From positions 1 to 64,000 of the forward strand of contig JAJZJL010000005.1 of assembly GCA_021810145.1 (NCBI GenBank): a stretch of DNA of 64,000 nt. The letters run 5' to 3'. This document shows, piece after piece, positions 37,924 through 47,523 of this stretch (position 1 is the stretch's first letter; each line of letters begins with the position of its first letter). This DNA is from Planctomycetota bacterium. Lineage in GTDB: Bacteria; Planctomycetota; Phycisphaerae; WQYP01. The translations under genes and the position numbers were made by a program. The notes under the pieces were generated by a model, which was not told the origin of the DNA, did no database searches, and was given only the letters and a program-made list of their open reading frames with translations.

Positions 37924-40416
37924 TCAGGCATCGCTGCTCAACGCATATTTCCGGGCCAGCAGCATGGCAGTCAGTGCGGTCAGAACTGCCAGGAGCCAGG
38001 ATGTCTCGGCCAGGGGAAGCACTGTGCGGCGGCCGGGATGCCAACGCAGTGCGGACGGGGCATTACCGGCAATAGCCGTTACACCGGGCCATGGGCATTG
38101 CTGAACGTGTCCGGTGGCCGGGAAATAGCAATTGGGCAGCCGCGGCGGACTGATGCGCCCGACGACGGCCGGTTGTCTTTGCTTTCCTCGACCAGGACGT
38201 TGCCATACTGTTGCGGCAAAAGTGTCAACACGGTCAGGCAAGATGGTGCGATATTCGCCCGGTGCTATTTGTGGCAGAGGAAATGTCAGGATTTTCCCAT
38301 GCTGTGTTACCACCGTAAGGCCTAATTGACGCTGATTCAGAAATTGCCCATTACGAGTCGCCTGCACGTCAAGCTGCCATCGACTGTTTCGACGAATGGC
38401 GGAAATATAAAAATGGTCTTCGCCCGCCGGGGCTTTGACCCTGTTGAGAAGCGTGCCGCGAAGGACCGCGGCAGCGGCAGAGTTGTCCGAAAAGGAGATT
38501 GCCGCAACCCTGCCCAGACCGCGCCGCCAAATGGCCGCCAGACTGTGTTGACCACTGCGCGCCAGGAGCGTGATTCCGGCTTTGGGATATACGCGATCCC
38601 ACCGCTTGGTCTGCCCCTGAAAATTCAGCGAACGGGCAGTCCAATGCATATTCCCCTCTTGCGTCTTTCCCTGAATGTCTCGTGCGACTGCGAATCGCAA
38701 AAAATGGCCCCATTGGCTGAAATGCTGCATCGGCAATTCGATGGAGCCGGTCTGCGCAAGCAGTTGTCTGGTTGCACGACTCAAGTGACCCGGTGCAATA
38801 ACCGCCAGATGCACAGCTTGACGCAGCAGGATTTTTTTCCAGGCTGGTACGTTCAGGTGCGGAATTCGACCGTCCGTGACCAGAATAAGCGATGACCTTT
38901 TTGTCAGCAGGCGTTGCAGAGCAGGTAATGCCGAATCCGGACGCGTGGGGCCATTGGGAACAATTTTCGCCAGTAATTGCGGCAGCAGGGGACGTACGGT
39001 TTGTGCCTTACCGTCCACTAATTTCCGGGTGCTGCCGGAGAATAATAAAATGGTGATTTGATCATTGGGTTGAAGCAGTTGTGTCGCAGCGCAAAGAGCA
39101 TGAGCGGCCAGTGCGAATCGCGTAACGCCCGAAGTTGTCGAATTGCCAAGTGATCCGCTGACATCCAACAGAAATATGAAGTGCCGCGGCTTGGGGTGTG
39201 GAGGCAGACTGGATAATGGCGAAAGTTGTTCCAGTAAGGATGCGGCACCGTGGGCTCCCCGGGGCAAGCCGTATCCGCCGGGGCCAAATGCGTTTTGTGT
39301 TCCGGTAATCAGCAGGCCGCCGCCCAGGTGTCGTACATAGTCGGATATTTTTTTCTCAGCGCCGATCGGTAGATCACGAACCGCAATATCGTCCAGAACC
39401 AAAGCTTGAAAACGCCCAAGGGTACGCAGTGAACCGGGGAATTCCGCCGGTGATCTGTATTGCGCAATCCAGTCTGGTATCTTGTGATCAGGCGTAGAGT
39501 GATGGTTTGTGATAATCAGTACGCGGGGCAAGCCCCACGCGGGAATTACGACACTGGCGTTGTTATCGCCGGGCCAGAGATCATGGCTGCCAAGCGTAAC
39601 GGTAATGGTGGAATTCCTGGAGATCATGCGGCGGGGCAGCGGCGGCAGCAGTACCATTTTTGTTCCGGAATGAACGAAACGCAGCGGCGTTTGGAACAGA
39701 TTCTGCGCACCGGCATGTTCCACGAGCATGGTTGCGGCGGGACCCGTGGAACGCACGGTAAGCCGCAGTTGTGGCAGAGGGGGCGGCACCGTTCCAGACA
39801 ACTGCTTCGGTGCCGCGACCGGGGCATACCCCAAGTGTAAATGCGTAATGCCGATATCGGTTTTGTCAGGCGGAATAACCGTTACGGCAATCGGCGCAGC
39901 GGGTGAATCGGTATGATCGGGTAACTTCCAGTTCAAAAGACCGGCAGTGAATATCCAGCAGGGGGTTGATCCGGTAAACGCCAGAAGATGTTTTATGTCA
40001 GCCGGTGCATGCGCTGCGGCGGCCAATGGGACATTCTGCGCGGTTAATTGCTCCAGGCTGGCGTTTGATGCAATAATATGCGGATGTGACGCGAAAGATA
40101 CCAGTGTAATGGGAATATCACGCCCCAGATGCTTTTTCAGAAATCTCTGCAGCCAAAGCGGCTCATGCCACGGCGCGGTAACAGTTGCGGGAGAATTATC
40201 CAATGCCACGATGATTCGTCTGGCTGATGTGGAGTAATGCATGACCGGTTCGCTGGCGGCCAAAAGAGCCAGCACCGCGGCAAGCGAGGGCAGAGCGATG
40301 GAATACATTTTCCAGGCAGCCGTGCGCGAGCCGGCGAGAAAAAGCGAAGCCGCCGCTACCGGTAGAACAATAAGCAGTAACACAAGCAAGTCAGGATTGT
40401 GGAATTCCAGCATCAA
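37924..40416 (-). CDS. BatA-like N-terminal / VWA-domain membrane protein
   Basis: N-terminal LEFHNPDLLVLLLIVLPV, internal FIFLLDVSGSLGNS (MIDAS-like DxSxS), C-terminal TM. Confidence 0.75.
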   Translation of the reverse strand: MMLEFHNPDLLVLLLIVLPVAAASLFLAGSRTAAWKMYSIALPSLAAVLALLAASEPVMHYSTSARRIIVALDNSPATVTAPWHEPLWLQRFLKKHLGRDIPITLVSFASHPHIIASNASLEQLTAQNVPLAAAAHAPADIKHLLAFTGSTPCWIFTAGLLNWKLPDHTDSPAAPIAVTVIPPDKTDIGITHLHLGYAPVAAPKQLSGTVPPPLPQLRLTVRSTGPAATMLVEHAGAQNLFQTPLRFVHSGTKMVLLPPLPRRMISRNSTITVTLGSHDLWPGDNNASVVIPAWGLPRVLIITNHHSTPDHKIPDWIAQYRSPAEFPGSLRTLGRFQALVLDDIAVRDLPIGAEKKISDYVRHLGGGLLITGTQNAFGPGGYGLPRGAHGAASLLEQLSPLSSLPPHPKPRHFIFLLDVSGSLGNSTTSGVTRFALAAHALCAATQLLQPNDQITILLFSGSTRKLVDGKAQTVRPLLPQLLAKIVPNGPTRPDSALPALQRLLTKRSSLILVTDGRIPHLNVPAWKKILLRQAVHLAVIAPGHLSRATRQLLAQTGSIELPMQHFSQWGHFLRFAVARDIQGKTQEGNMHWTARSLNFQGQTKRWDRVYPKAGITLLARSGQHSLAAIWRRGLGRVAAISFSDNSAAAAVLRGTLLNRVKAPAGEDHFYISAIRRNSRWQLDVQATRNGQFLNQRQLGLTVVTQHGKILTFPLPQIAPGEYRTILPDRVDTFAATVWQRPGRGKQRQPAVVGRISPPRLPNCYFPATGHVQQCPWPGVTAIAGNAPSALRWHPGRRTVLPLAETSWLLAVLTALTAMLLARKYALSSDA

Positions 40417-40498
40417 TACATATTACCACCAATAGCCCCGCCGGGCAGGCGGAGGATCGGAACACCTGAGACAGTTGCAACCAACTGACGTGTCCTGG

Positions 40499-41029
40499 TT
40501 ATAGCACTTTCCATGGCACACCGGCGGCAGGCGTGTTAGTGATGTTCAAAACCAGCGGGGCGCGATCTGTTGCACTAACGAGCTGCTTGAGCTTTTGGTG
40601 CACGTTGGTGGAAAAATTATAGGGGAATAATTTGGTATGTTGGCCAGTGTGGGGCTCAAGATGCAAGACGATGCGTTTGGTTGATGCTGTCATCGCCGCG
40701 AAAGCATGTTGTTTCTCAAGCGGAGCGGTGGCATTTGTGCTTGCATGGCGTAGTCCAGTAAGTGTATCGGCCACCTTGTCGGCGATGGTTTGCGCCAAGC
40801 CGCCGAGATTGCAGGGTTTCGGCGGGCGGGTGATCACGCGAAAGTCCTTTGCCTCGATCAGCCACGTTGTACGGGTAGCCGTAAGATGGTCCACTGCAAC
40901 CACGTCCATGGCTTTTTTAGTCCCGCGTGCGTTGTAGATAAGACGGTAGTGATTCCATTGGTCATATCGCTGCGCTTTGACATTTGGCGCGAATATGAAC
41001 GTTAACGAATCTACCTGAAGCTGTGACAT
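40499..41029 (-). CDS. Putative PD-(D/E)XK nuclease-like small protein
   Basis: AMDVVAVDHLTATRTTWLIEAKDFRV fits D-Xn-ExK; starts about 9 bp downstream of an AAA ATPase gene. Confidence 0.5.
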   Translation of the reverse strand: MSQLQVDSLTFIFAPNVKAQRYDQWNHYRLIYNARGTKKAMDVVAVDHLTATRTTWLIEAKDFRVITRPPKPCNLGGLAQTIADKVADTLTGLRHASTNATAPLEKQHAFAAMTASTKRIVLHLEPHTGQHTKLFPYNFSTNVHQKLKQLVSATDRAPLVLNITNTPAAGVPWKVL

Positions 41030-41038
41030 CGTTCCTCA

Positions 41039-42112
41039 TTACCCATGGGTTTCGGGTGCTACGCCCATTTCAGTATCAATGTATCGCTCCGACTGTTGCA
41101 AGTCTTCGTCAAGGGCGGTGATATCACCAATTTCATCCATGGTTGAGCCTTGGCGAACTTCCACCGCACCACCCTGACCGACATGCAATCCGAAGCAGCG
41201 GGAATTAAGGGACTTAAATTCCCGCTGCTGGAGAATATGTAACTCCCGCATAAGGAACAGGCTATGAGTGGCAATAAATGCCTGGATGCCCCTTTCCACG
41301 AGTCGCAGAATGGTACGGGCGACAGTCCGGATTATTTTCGGATTGAGATTGGATTCGGGTTCGTCCCAAAATAGATAGCCTTTGTCAAGCAAGGAGCCGG
41401 TCGCTATGAGCCTCGCGATTGTCGCCAACTTGCGCAGGCCCTCCGCCACAAGGTGCATTTCCATCCGGCCGGAGGCTTGTTTGAGATAAAACCTTCCGGC
41501 GTCGTCTAGTTCAACAGTTCCCCGCATCGCATCTTCCAGTGGAGCGAGTAGCTCCTTAATTGCACCGGTGCGGGGGCCTTTTGCCAGCGGCGCTCCGAGA
41601 AGTATACATGTGTCGCGCCAGGTTTCCTCGAACGAAAGGTGCGTGGTTTCATAAAGCGACACAAAGCCCGGCGATATTGTTAATAGTTCCCGCGTGGGAA
41701 TAAATACCGGCATTTTCTCATCCGGTCCGGCAGGGAAGCGTTCTAGCGTCACCTGGGTTTTTGCCGCGGTTGAGAACTTAAATCTTAGCAGTTGCGCCGG
41801 AGTACCAAGCCTGCACTCAACTGAGCACTTATTGCGCCCACGTTGCCTGCGGACCAGTCTGCCCAGGCCGTCCGGGCGCAAGACGCCTTGCAATTTATTG
41901 GCAATCTCACGTTCAATCTGTGGCTCTCCCGCGGGGGGGCCACCATTGCGTCTTGCTTGGGCTGCAACGACTGCCAATGCGGAGTAGGCGGCTTTGAGAA
42001 GGTGTGATTTTCCCGATCCATTTTCGCCAATGATGACATTCAGATTCGTTCCGAAATTTAGCTTCGCATCGGGGAAAACCGTGAAATTCTTAAGATTTAA
42101 AGACTTTAACAT
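41039..42112 (-). CDS. AAA family ATPase (RecF/OLD/PtuA-like ABC-type ATPase, no TOPRIM)
   Basis: NVIIGENGSGKSHLLKAAYS Walker A, KGYLFWDEPESNLNPK Walker B, AFIATHSLFLMREL H-loop. Confidence 0.88.
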   Translation of the reverse strand: MLKSLNLKNFTVFPDAKLNFGTNLNVIIGENGSGKSHLLKAAYSALAVVAAQARRNGGPPAGEPQIEREIANKLQGVLRPDGLGRLVRRQRGRNKCSVECRLGTPAQLLRFKFSTAAKTQVTLERFPAGPDEKMPVFIPTRELLTISPGFVSLYETTHLSFEETWRDTCILLGAPLAKGPRTGAIKELLAPLEDAMRGTVELDDAGRFYLKQASGRMEMHLVAEGLRKLATIARLIATGSLLDKGYLFWDEPESNLNPKIIRTVARTILRLVERGIQAFIATHSLFLMRELHILQQREFKSLNSRCFGLHVGQGGAVEVRQGSTMDEIGDITALDEDLQQSERYIDTEMGVAPETHG

Positions 42113-42322
42113 TGTTCAGGAGTCTAATCCCTGTAATGGGGAAATGTCAAACATCCGGTGATCAGCTTTGGCAGTGTAGCTCTGCGGGAATAATTGACAC
42201 ATCATGCTCCAAAGACCACTGTGCGGGGCATGAATCCTGTTTATGCCAGGGTTGGCCGAAAGGCGGCTCAATGTGTTGGTGCCACAACACGCCGATTGAA
42301 TGACGCGAATTGCCGGGATATT

Positions 42323-43867
42323 TCAGTTGCTGGCTGTGGATGCGGGAATGGACCTCATATCCTTATCCAGTGCGTCCGCGGCGATCCAGCCGGACATCAG
42401 GGCCATGGGCATGCCTGGGCCGGGATGAGCCGAGCCGCCGGCAAAATATAAGCCTTTGACATCGCGGCTGCGGTTGGCCGGCTTGAATGCTCCATTGAAG
42501 CGGCCATGGCTGGCCAGGCCGTAAATGGCCCCGTTCCATACATGGTAGCGATCACGAATATCTTCCGGGGTTAATGCGCGCTGTGACACAATTCGGGATT
42601 CCAAATCGGTTAATCCGGCGGTGCGGGCAAGCTTTTCAAAAATAACGCGGCGATAATCCGGAAGCATCTTTTTCCAGTCCTGACCGGGGCGCAGATACGG
42701 CGTATGCACAAGAATATACAGCGCCTCGCCGCCAGGGGGCGCTACCGTCGGATCGCTGACGGCCGGTGCGCACAGATAACACGTCGGATCGGCGGCGGGA
42801 ACGCCGCGCTGATAAATATCGTGAAATTCCTCTTCCGGATTACGGGAAAATACAAAATCATGGTGCGCCAGTTGATCGTAGCGTTTATTTAATCCCAGAT
42901 ATAAAACCACGCCCGAACATGCCGGCACATAATTGCGGCGTTTGTGAAATTTTCGCGAGGGTTCTTCCGGCAGCAATTCTTTGTGCGTTAAAACCACATC
43001 CGAATTGCTTATCACGGAAGATACCGGAAATTCACGGCCTTCGGCGCTTACCACGGCGGTAACCCGGCTTCCGTCGGTGGCGATTTGTTTTACGGGACAG
43101 CCGGTGTGAAATTCAACATTCAATCTCCGAGCCAGCTTTTCCAGAGCTTCAGGCACCGCCCGGGTGCCGCCGCGGGGATACCATATCCCCTCACTGATCT
43201 GCATATCCGCAATGCCCATAAGCACCGCAGGGGAAAGCGCCGGAGCCGATCCGACATACTGCGTGAAGTGATCCACCATTTGCGCAATGCGCGGCTCATG
43301 AATGATGGATCGCACGGTATCGCCCAGCATGCGGCCAAGCTTCATATTCATCAGATCACGCAATACAGAAAGTTGCAGGCTGCCCTTGAAATCAAATGTA
43401 TCACCGATCGAACCGATGGATTTCCAGAAAAAATATTTATCCGAGGCGTCGCGCATGAGTTTGGATTGCCGCAGCATTTGCGCATATTGCATATCGGCGG
43501 ATTTGCCCGGAGCGAATGTATTGATATTCTCCGCCATTTTCTGCGGATCTTCGACCAGATCCAGAATACCGCCGCCATCAAAAAAGCATCGCCACTGCGG
43601 ATCCAGTCGCACGAGATGCAATGCCTCTTCGAGCTGCACCCCGGCTTCGGAAAAAATGCGGCGCAGAACAAAGGGCATCAGAAGAATGGTTGGACCCATG
43701 TCAAAGCGGAATCCCGCATCTTTGTGTACCGCCGCCTTTCCTCCCAGATAGTCATTTTTTTCAAATAGAGCCACGCGGTATCCGCGACCCGCCAGTGTGC
43801 ATGCCGCAGCCAGTCCGCCCAGTCCGCCGCCGATAATTCCAACAGGGTGCTTATTGGTGTTTCCCAT
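42323..43867 (-). CDS. Phytoene/diapophytoene desaturase family (CrtI/CrtN-like)
   Basis: VGIIGGGLGGLAAACTLAGRGYRVALFEKNDYLGGKAAVHKDAGFRFDMGPT and FAGGSAHPGPGMPMALMSG. Confidence 0.9.
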   Translation of the reverse strand: MGNTNKHPVGIIGGGLGGLAAACTLAGRGYRVALFEKNDYLGGKAAVHKDAGFRFDMGPTILLMPFVLRRIFSEAGVQLEEALHLVRLDPQWRCFFDGGGILDLVEDPQKMAENINTFAPGKSADMQYAQMLRQSKLMRDASDKYFFWKSIGSIGDTFDFKGSLQLSVLRDLMNMKLGRMLGDTVRSIIHEPRIAQMVDHFTQYVGSAPALSPAVLMGIADMQISEGIWYPRGGTRAVPEALEKLARRLNVEFHTGCPVKQIATDGSRVTAVVSAEGREFPVSSVISNSDVVLTHKELLPEEPSRKFHKRRNYVPACSGVVLYLGLNKRYDQLAHHDFVFSRNPEEEFHDIYQRGVPAADPTCYLCAPAVSDPTVAPPGGEALYILVHTPYLRPGQDWKKMLPDYRRVIFEKLARTAGLTDLESRIVSQRALTPEDIRDRYHVWNGAIYGLASHGRFNGAFKPANRSRDVKGLYFAGGSAHPGPGMPMALMSGWIAADALDKDMRSIPASTASN

Positions 43868-43943
43868 TAACATTGTTTGTATCTATACCTCAAGAAATGA
43901 ACATATTTGTTTGAACATTCTGTCCATACATCACACGATGGCC

Positions 43944-45467
43944 TCAAAGTGATTGCCGCTTTTTATCTCCTGCTTCCGTATATCCGTTGCGATTCGGGTT
44001 TCGGGTGCCGCCAAACCCCATGAAGATGCGTGTCAGCGTTAATAATGCCCGCAGGCGGACCGTCAGATCAGCCCCATGGAGAATCTGCAGTAACAACAGC
44101 AGTATCTGCTGGTCGTGGTGTTCCGGTTTGCGCAGATGATGCAATGTTCGACCGGTGCGCTCGACGATCACATTCGCCCAGGTCATGGCCAGCAATCCTT
44201 CCGCTGACCGGGTAGTGCCATAGCCGCTTTCTCCACGCGCGGTGAAAGGAACTTCCGGATGCGCGGTTGGCGCAATGAGATCATTGATGACGATACACCC
44301 CGCATCCAGCCGGCGCGCCAGAGAATTGGCGGGCACGGAATCACCGAAAATAGTGGCGCTTAACCGGAACGGGCAGGCGTTGTACGCACTGAGAGCTTCA
44401 AGCAAATCCGCTACCACATGTACACACAGTACCGGCGCCATGACATCCGCCGACATAATGGGCATATCCGGAGTCGTATGCATGAGAATCAGGGGACCAA
44501 GCAGTTTATTTTCCGATATGCTTCCCACCGCCAGACGCGCTCCGCGCGTCAATGCATCGCGCACCAGCGGCATGAGTTGAACGGTTGCGGATTCGGATAA
44601 TGTGGAGAGCTTGTAATCTTCAAAGCGGCTCATCAGCAGGTGTTCAAATTTTTCCAGCATGGACCGGATGATCAGCACCCGGCGGGGAGCGATACACGTG
44701 GCACTGCCATTAAATTCCAGGCCAAACTGCAGCAAAGCCACCGCCCGGTACAAATCCGCACTGGATAAAATAAATACCGCATCTGAACCGGAAAGTTCCA
44801 TAATCGCCGGTCGCGGTGGCTTTTCCGCCATCGATTGTGCGATCGCTTTTCCGGCAGTAGCCGAACCGGTCAAAACCACCTGATCCACGCCCAGCGCAAT
44901 GGCCTCATGAACCGCGTCATTATCTTCCGGCAGCAGATGAATGAGCGTTGGATCAATCCCGCTGGTGCGCAGCAGGCTGATCAGCGCCATTGCCGCAGGT
45001 GTGCCGTCCTTACCCGGTTTTAACAGCACCGCGTTGCCCGCAACCAGAGCCTGAAGTACCTGAACTCCCGGTAGAAACAGCGGGTAGTTGGATGGTCCGA
45101 CAATTAACACCAACCCATGCGGACGATGGTCCACCGTGATACGGAGGCCTGAAAACAGGGGAGATCGGACGCGCGGCCGCAAAATCCGCTCAGCACGGCG
45201 CAGTAAAAATCGTGCCGCATCGGCCAGGGGAATGATTTCAGCCGCAATCGACTCAATACTCGTGCGCCCGGGCAGGTGGGACAACGCATGAATAAATCGG
45301 GACGGACTGGCCGCCAGGCTGTGGCGAAATTTTGTAATGGCATAGAGACGATGCTCAACGGTTTGCCGACTCCATTGAATCTGCGATGCGCGAGCTTGCG
45401 CCACACTGAGTTCCAGTGGTTGCGTGGCGTTGAATCGCTCGGAAAATGGCTGTTCAACAGGTTCCAT
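43944..45467 (-). CDS. Aldehyde dehydrogenase (carotenoid-aldehyde dehydrogenase candidate)
   Basis: PSNYPLFLPGVQVLQALVAGNAVLLKPG, MELSGSDAVF, FNGSATCIAPRRVLI; between two carotenoid desaturase genes. Confidence 0.85.
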   Translation of the reverse strand: MEPVEQPFSERFNATQPLELSVAQARASQIQWSRQTVEHRLYAITKFRHSLAASPSRFIHALSHLPGRTSIESIAAEIIPLADAARFLLRRAERILRPRVRSPLFSGLRITVDHRPHGLVLIVGPSNYPLFLPGVQVLQALVAGNAVLLKPGKDGTPAAMALISLLRTSGIDPTLIHLLPEDNDAVHEAIALGVDQVVLTGSATAGKAIAQSMAEKPPRPAIMELSGSDAVFILSSADLYRAVALLQFGLEFNGSATCIAPRRVLIIRSMLEKFEHLLMSRFEDYKLSTLSESATVQLMPLVRDALTRGARLAVGSISENKLLGPLILMHTTPDMPIMSADVMAPVLCVHVVADLLEALSAYNACPFRLSATIFGDSVPANSLARRLDAGCIVINDLIAPTAHPEVPFTARGESGYGTTRSAEGLLAMTWANVIVERTGRTLHHLRKPEHHDQQILLLLLQILHGADLTVRLRALLTLTRIFMGFGGTRNPNRNGYTEAGDKKRQSL

Positions 45468-45482
45468 ACAGCACGCGTATCC

Positions 45483-47069
45483 TCACGTTTTCACCGAATC
45501 GGCGTCCAGCTCCGCCGCGGTTGCCGAGCCTATTTTACCCTGCTTGACGCTCATTGCCGAAGCGAGTTGGTCCCACTGCGCTTTTAAGCCCAAGTCTTCC
45601 AGCAGCAGTCGTGAACTTATCCGGGACGACTCATAAATGACCGGCAGTCCGCTGCCGGGGTGGGTTCCTCCGCCAACGAGATAAATTCCGCCGGTTTCTT
45701 CCAGCCGGTTATGCGGACGAAAATGCAGCATTTGCCGGAAATCATGGGCCAGATTAAACGTGGCACCGCGGAATATGGCCATGCGATTCTGCCAATCCTC
45801 AGGCGTGACAACACGTTCAAAGCGAATGCGGGATTCGATATCTTTCAGGCCGAAACGCTCAAGTTGTCGCAACATGCGCTGCCGAAATGACGCCTTGGCG
45901 GATTTCCAATCTATGTTGGCATGTTGATGCGAAACCGGAACCAGTACATATAACGTACTGCATCCTGCCGGTGCCAGAGCCGGGTCGGTTACACATGCGT
46001 TCTGAACATAAAATGACGGATTATCTGAAAGCTGATGTTCCTGTTCTATGTCCGAGAGATTCTGCCGGTAGTTCTCAGCCAGGTAAATGTTGTGATGCAG
46101 CAGGTCGGGGTAGTGGCCTTCAATACCCAGATACATCATGAATGTTGAGCAGGAGTACCGGGCATTTTCAATGCGCTGATTGGTCCAGCGGCGTCGCAGG
46201 CCATCGGGTATCAGGCGGGGAACGGCATGTGCGAAATCGGCATTAATAACCACCGCGTCGGCGGGGTAGGTTGCCTGGTGTGTGCGCACAGCGGTAACCA
46301 CCGATCCGCTGAATACCAATTCTTCCACCGGTTCACCAAGTTTTATCCGCACACCCGATGCTTCCAGCAGTTCACCCATGCGTTCGCTTACGCGGGCGCA
46401 GCCGCCCAGCGGATGAAATACCCCGTGTTCGTATTCCAGGAATGACAAAATGGAAAATAATCCCGGGCAGCGAAAGGGTGACATGCCCAGATACTTGGCC
46501 TGAAAGCTGAAGGCCAGGCGAATGCGCGGGTCGGCGAAATAGCGTTGCAATTCCCGGTCCAGCGAATTCCATGGCCGCAGCATGGGCAGTAATTTCATCA
46601 TTCGCCTGGTAATGATGTCGCGCCAGCTCGAAAAAGGCGTCTGCAGACAGGGTGTAAACGCCTCCAGTTTGGCACGATTTTCACTTAAAAACCGGGGCAG
46701 ATTTTCCGCATCTTTGGGAGCCAGTTGCGCAATTGCTGCCTGCATTTTGCCTACATCGCCCGTGGCCACAATTTCCCCATTGCCTTCAAAGGTCAGACGA
46801 TATTGCGGGTCCAGCCGTCGCATGGGCACTTCGTTAAAAAGATCATATCCGGCAGCGGCAAAGATATTTTTGAGGACTTCAGGATACAGAAAGAAGGTGG
46901 GGCCAACGTCAAACCGGAATCCGTCGCTTTCAATAGCGCTGGTTCTTCCGCCCACGTGATCCAGACGTTCCAGAATCGTCACATCCAGACCGGCTTTGGC
47001 CAGTAACATCGCTGCAGCCAGCCCGCCCGGGCCGGCACCGACAATAACCACACGCTTCTTTTTGCTCAT
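45483..47069 (-). CDS. Phytoene/diapophytoene desaturase or oxidase family (CrtN/CrtP-like)
   Basis: KKKRVVIVGAGPGGLAAAMLLAKAGLDVTILERLDHVGGRT; YLVGGGTHPGSGLPVIYES. Confidence 0.88.
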   Translation of the reverse strand: MSKKKRVVIVGAGPGGLAAAMLLAKAGLDVTILERLDHVGGRTSAIESDGFRFDVGPTFFLYPEVLKNIFAAAGYDLFNEVPMRRLDPQYRLTFEGNGEIVATGDVGKMQAAIAQLAPKDAENLPRFLSENRAKLEAFTPCLQTPFSSWRDIITRRMMKLLPMLRPWNSLDRELQRYFADPRIRLAFSFQAKYLGMSPFRCPGLFSILSFLEYEHGVFHPLGGCARVSERMGELLEASGVRIKLGEPVEELVFSGSVVTAVRTHQATYPADAVVINADFAHAVPRLIPDGLRRRWTNQRIENARYSCSTFMMYLGIEGHYPDLLHHNIYLAENYRQNLSDIEQEHQLSDNPSFYVQNACVTDPALAPAGCSTLYVLVPVSHQHANIDWKSAKASFRQRMLRQLERFGLKDIESRIRFERVVTPEDWQNRMAIFRGATFNLAHDFRQMLHFRPHNRLEETGGIYLVGGGTHPGSGLPVIYESSRISSRLLLEDLGLKAQWDQLASAMSVKQGKIGSATAAELDADSVKT

Positions 47070-47408
47070 AGAGCGACTGAACCTCCACGAATTCGGGATA
47101 TTGTAGGCAGGCAATGACGCCTTGTCTGAATTCGCATTCATTTCTTCCATTATGCCAGTACGCAGGTAAATCCGCAGCCGATGAGTGGTCGGTGGGCTGC
47201 CCTGGGCGGAACCGACCATTTTATAGATCTGATATTGAACTGTGTGTGATAAATCGGGCGATTTGTCAAAAATACGATCGATGCAGGGGCCAGGTAATGG
47301 CTATGGGCTATCGTCGCGGAGCCAAAGTATGTTGCCGCTTGGGCCGCTGGTCAGATCACTGCCGTGGGGGTGTCATGCGCGTGTTTTCAGAACCGCTGTT
47401 GGCAAGCA

Positions 47409-47436
47409 TTTACACCCGTGACGATTTTGTTATAAT
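47409..47436 (+). promoter_or_regulatory. Sigma70-like promoter for tRNA-Gly
   Basis: TTTACA (47409-47414) - 16 bp - TATAAT (47431-47436), just upstream of the tRNA. Confidence 0.7.
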
Positions 47437-47450
47437 TCTCAATTCGTTAC

Positions 47451-47522
47451 GCGGGCGTAGCTCAGTGGTAGAGCGTCACGTTGCCAACGTGAATGTCGAG
47501 GGTTCAAATCCCTTCGCCCGCT
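47451..47522 (+). tRNA. tRNA-Gly (anticodon GCC)
   Basis: GCGGGCG...CGCCCGC acceptor stem, TCACG-TTGCCAA-CGTGA anticodon arm, GAGGG-TTCAAAT-CCCTT T-arm; no encoded CCA. Confidence 0.97.
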
Positions 47523-47523
47523 T

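Noticed and set aside
40499-42112. Direct naming as Septu or Gabija
   Set aside because: The partner is not HNH (Septu) or UvrD-like helicase (Gabija), and the ATPase has no TOPRIM; only a candidate related architecture is proposed.
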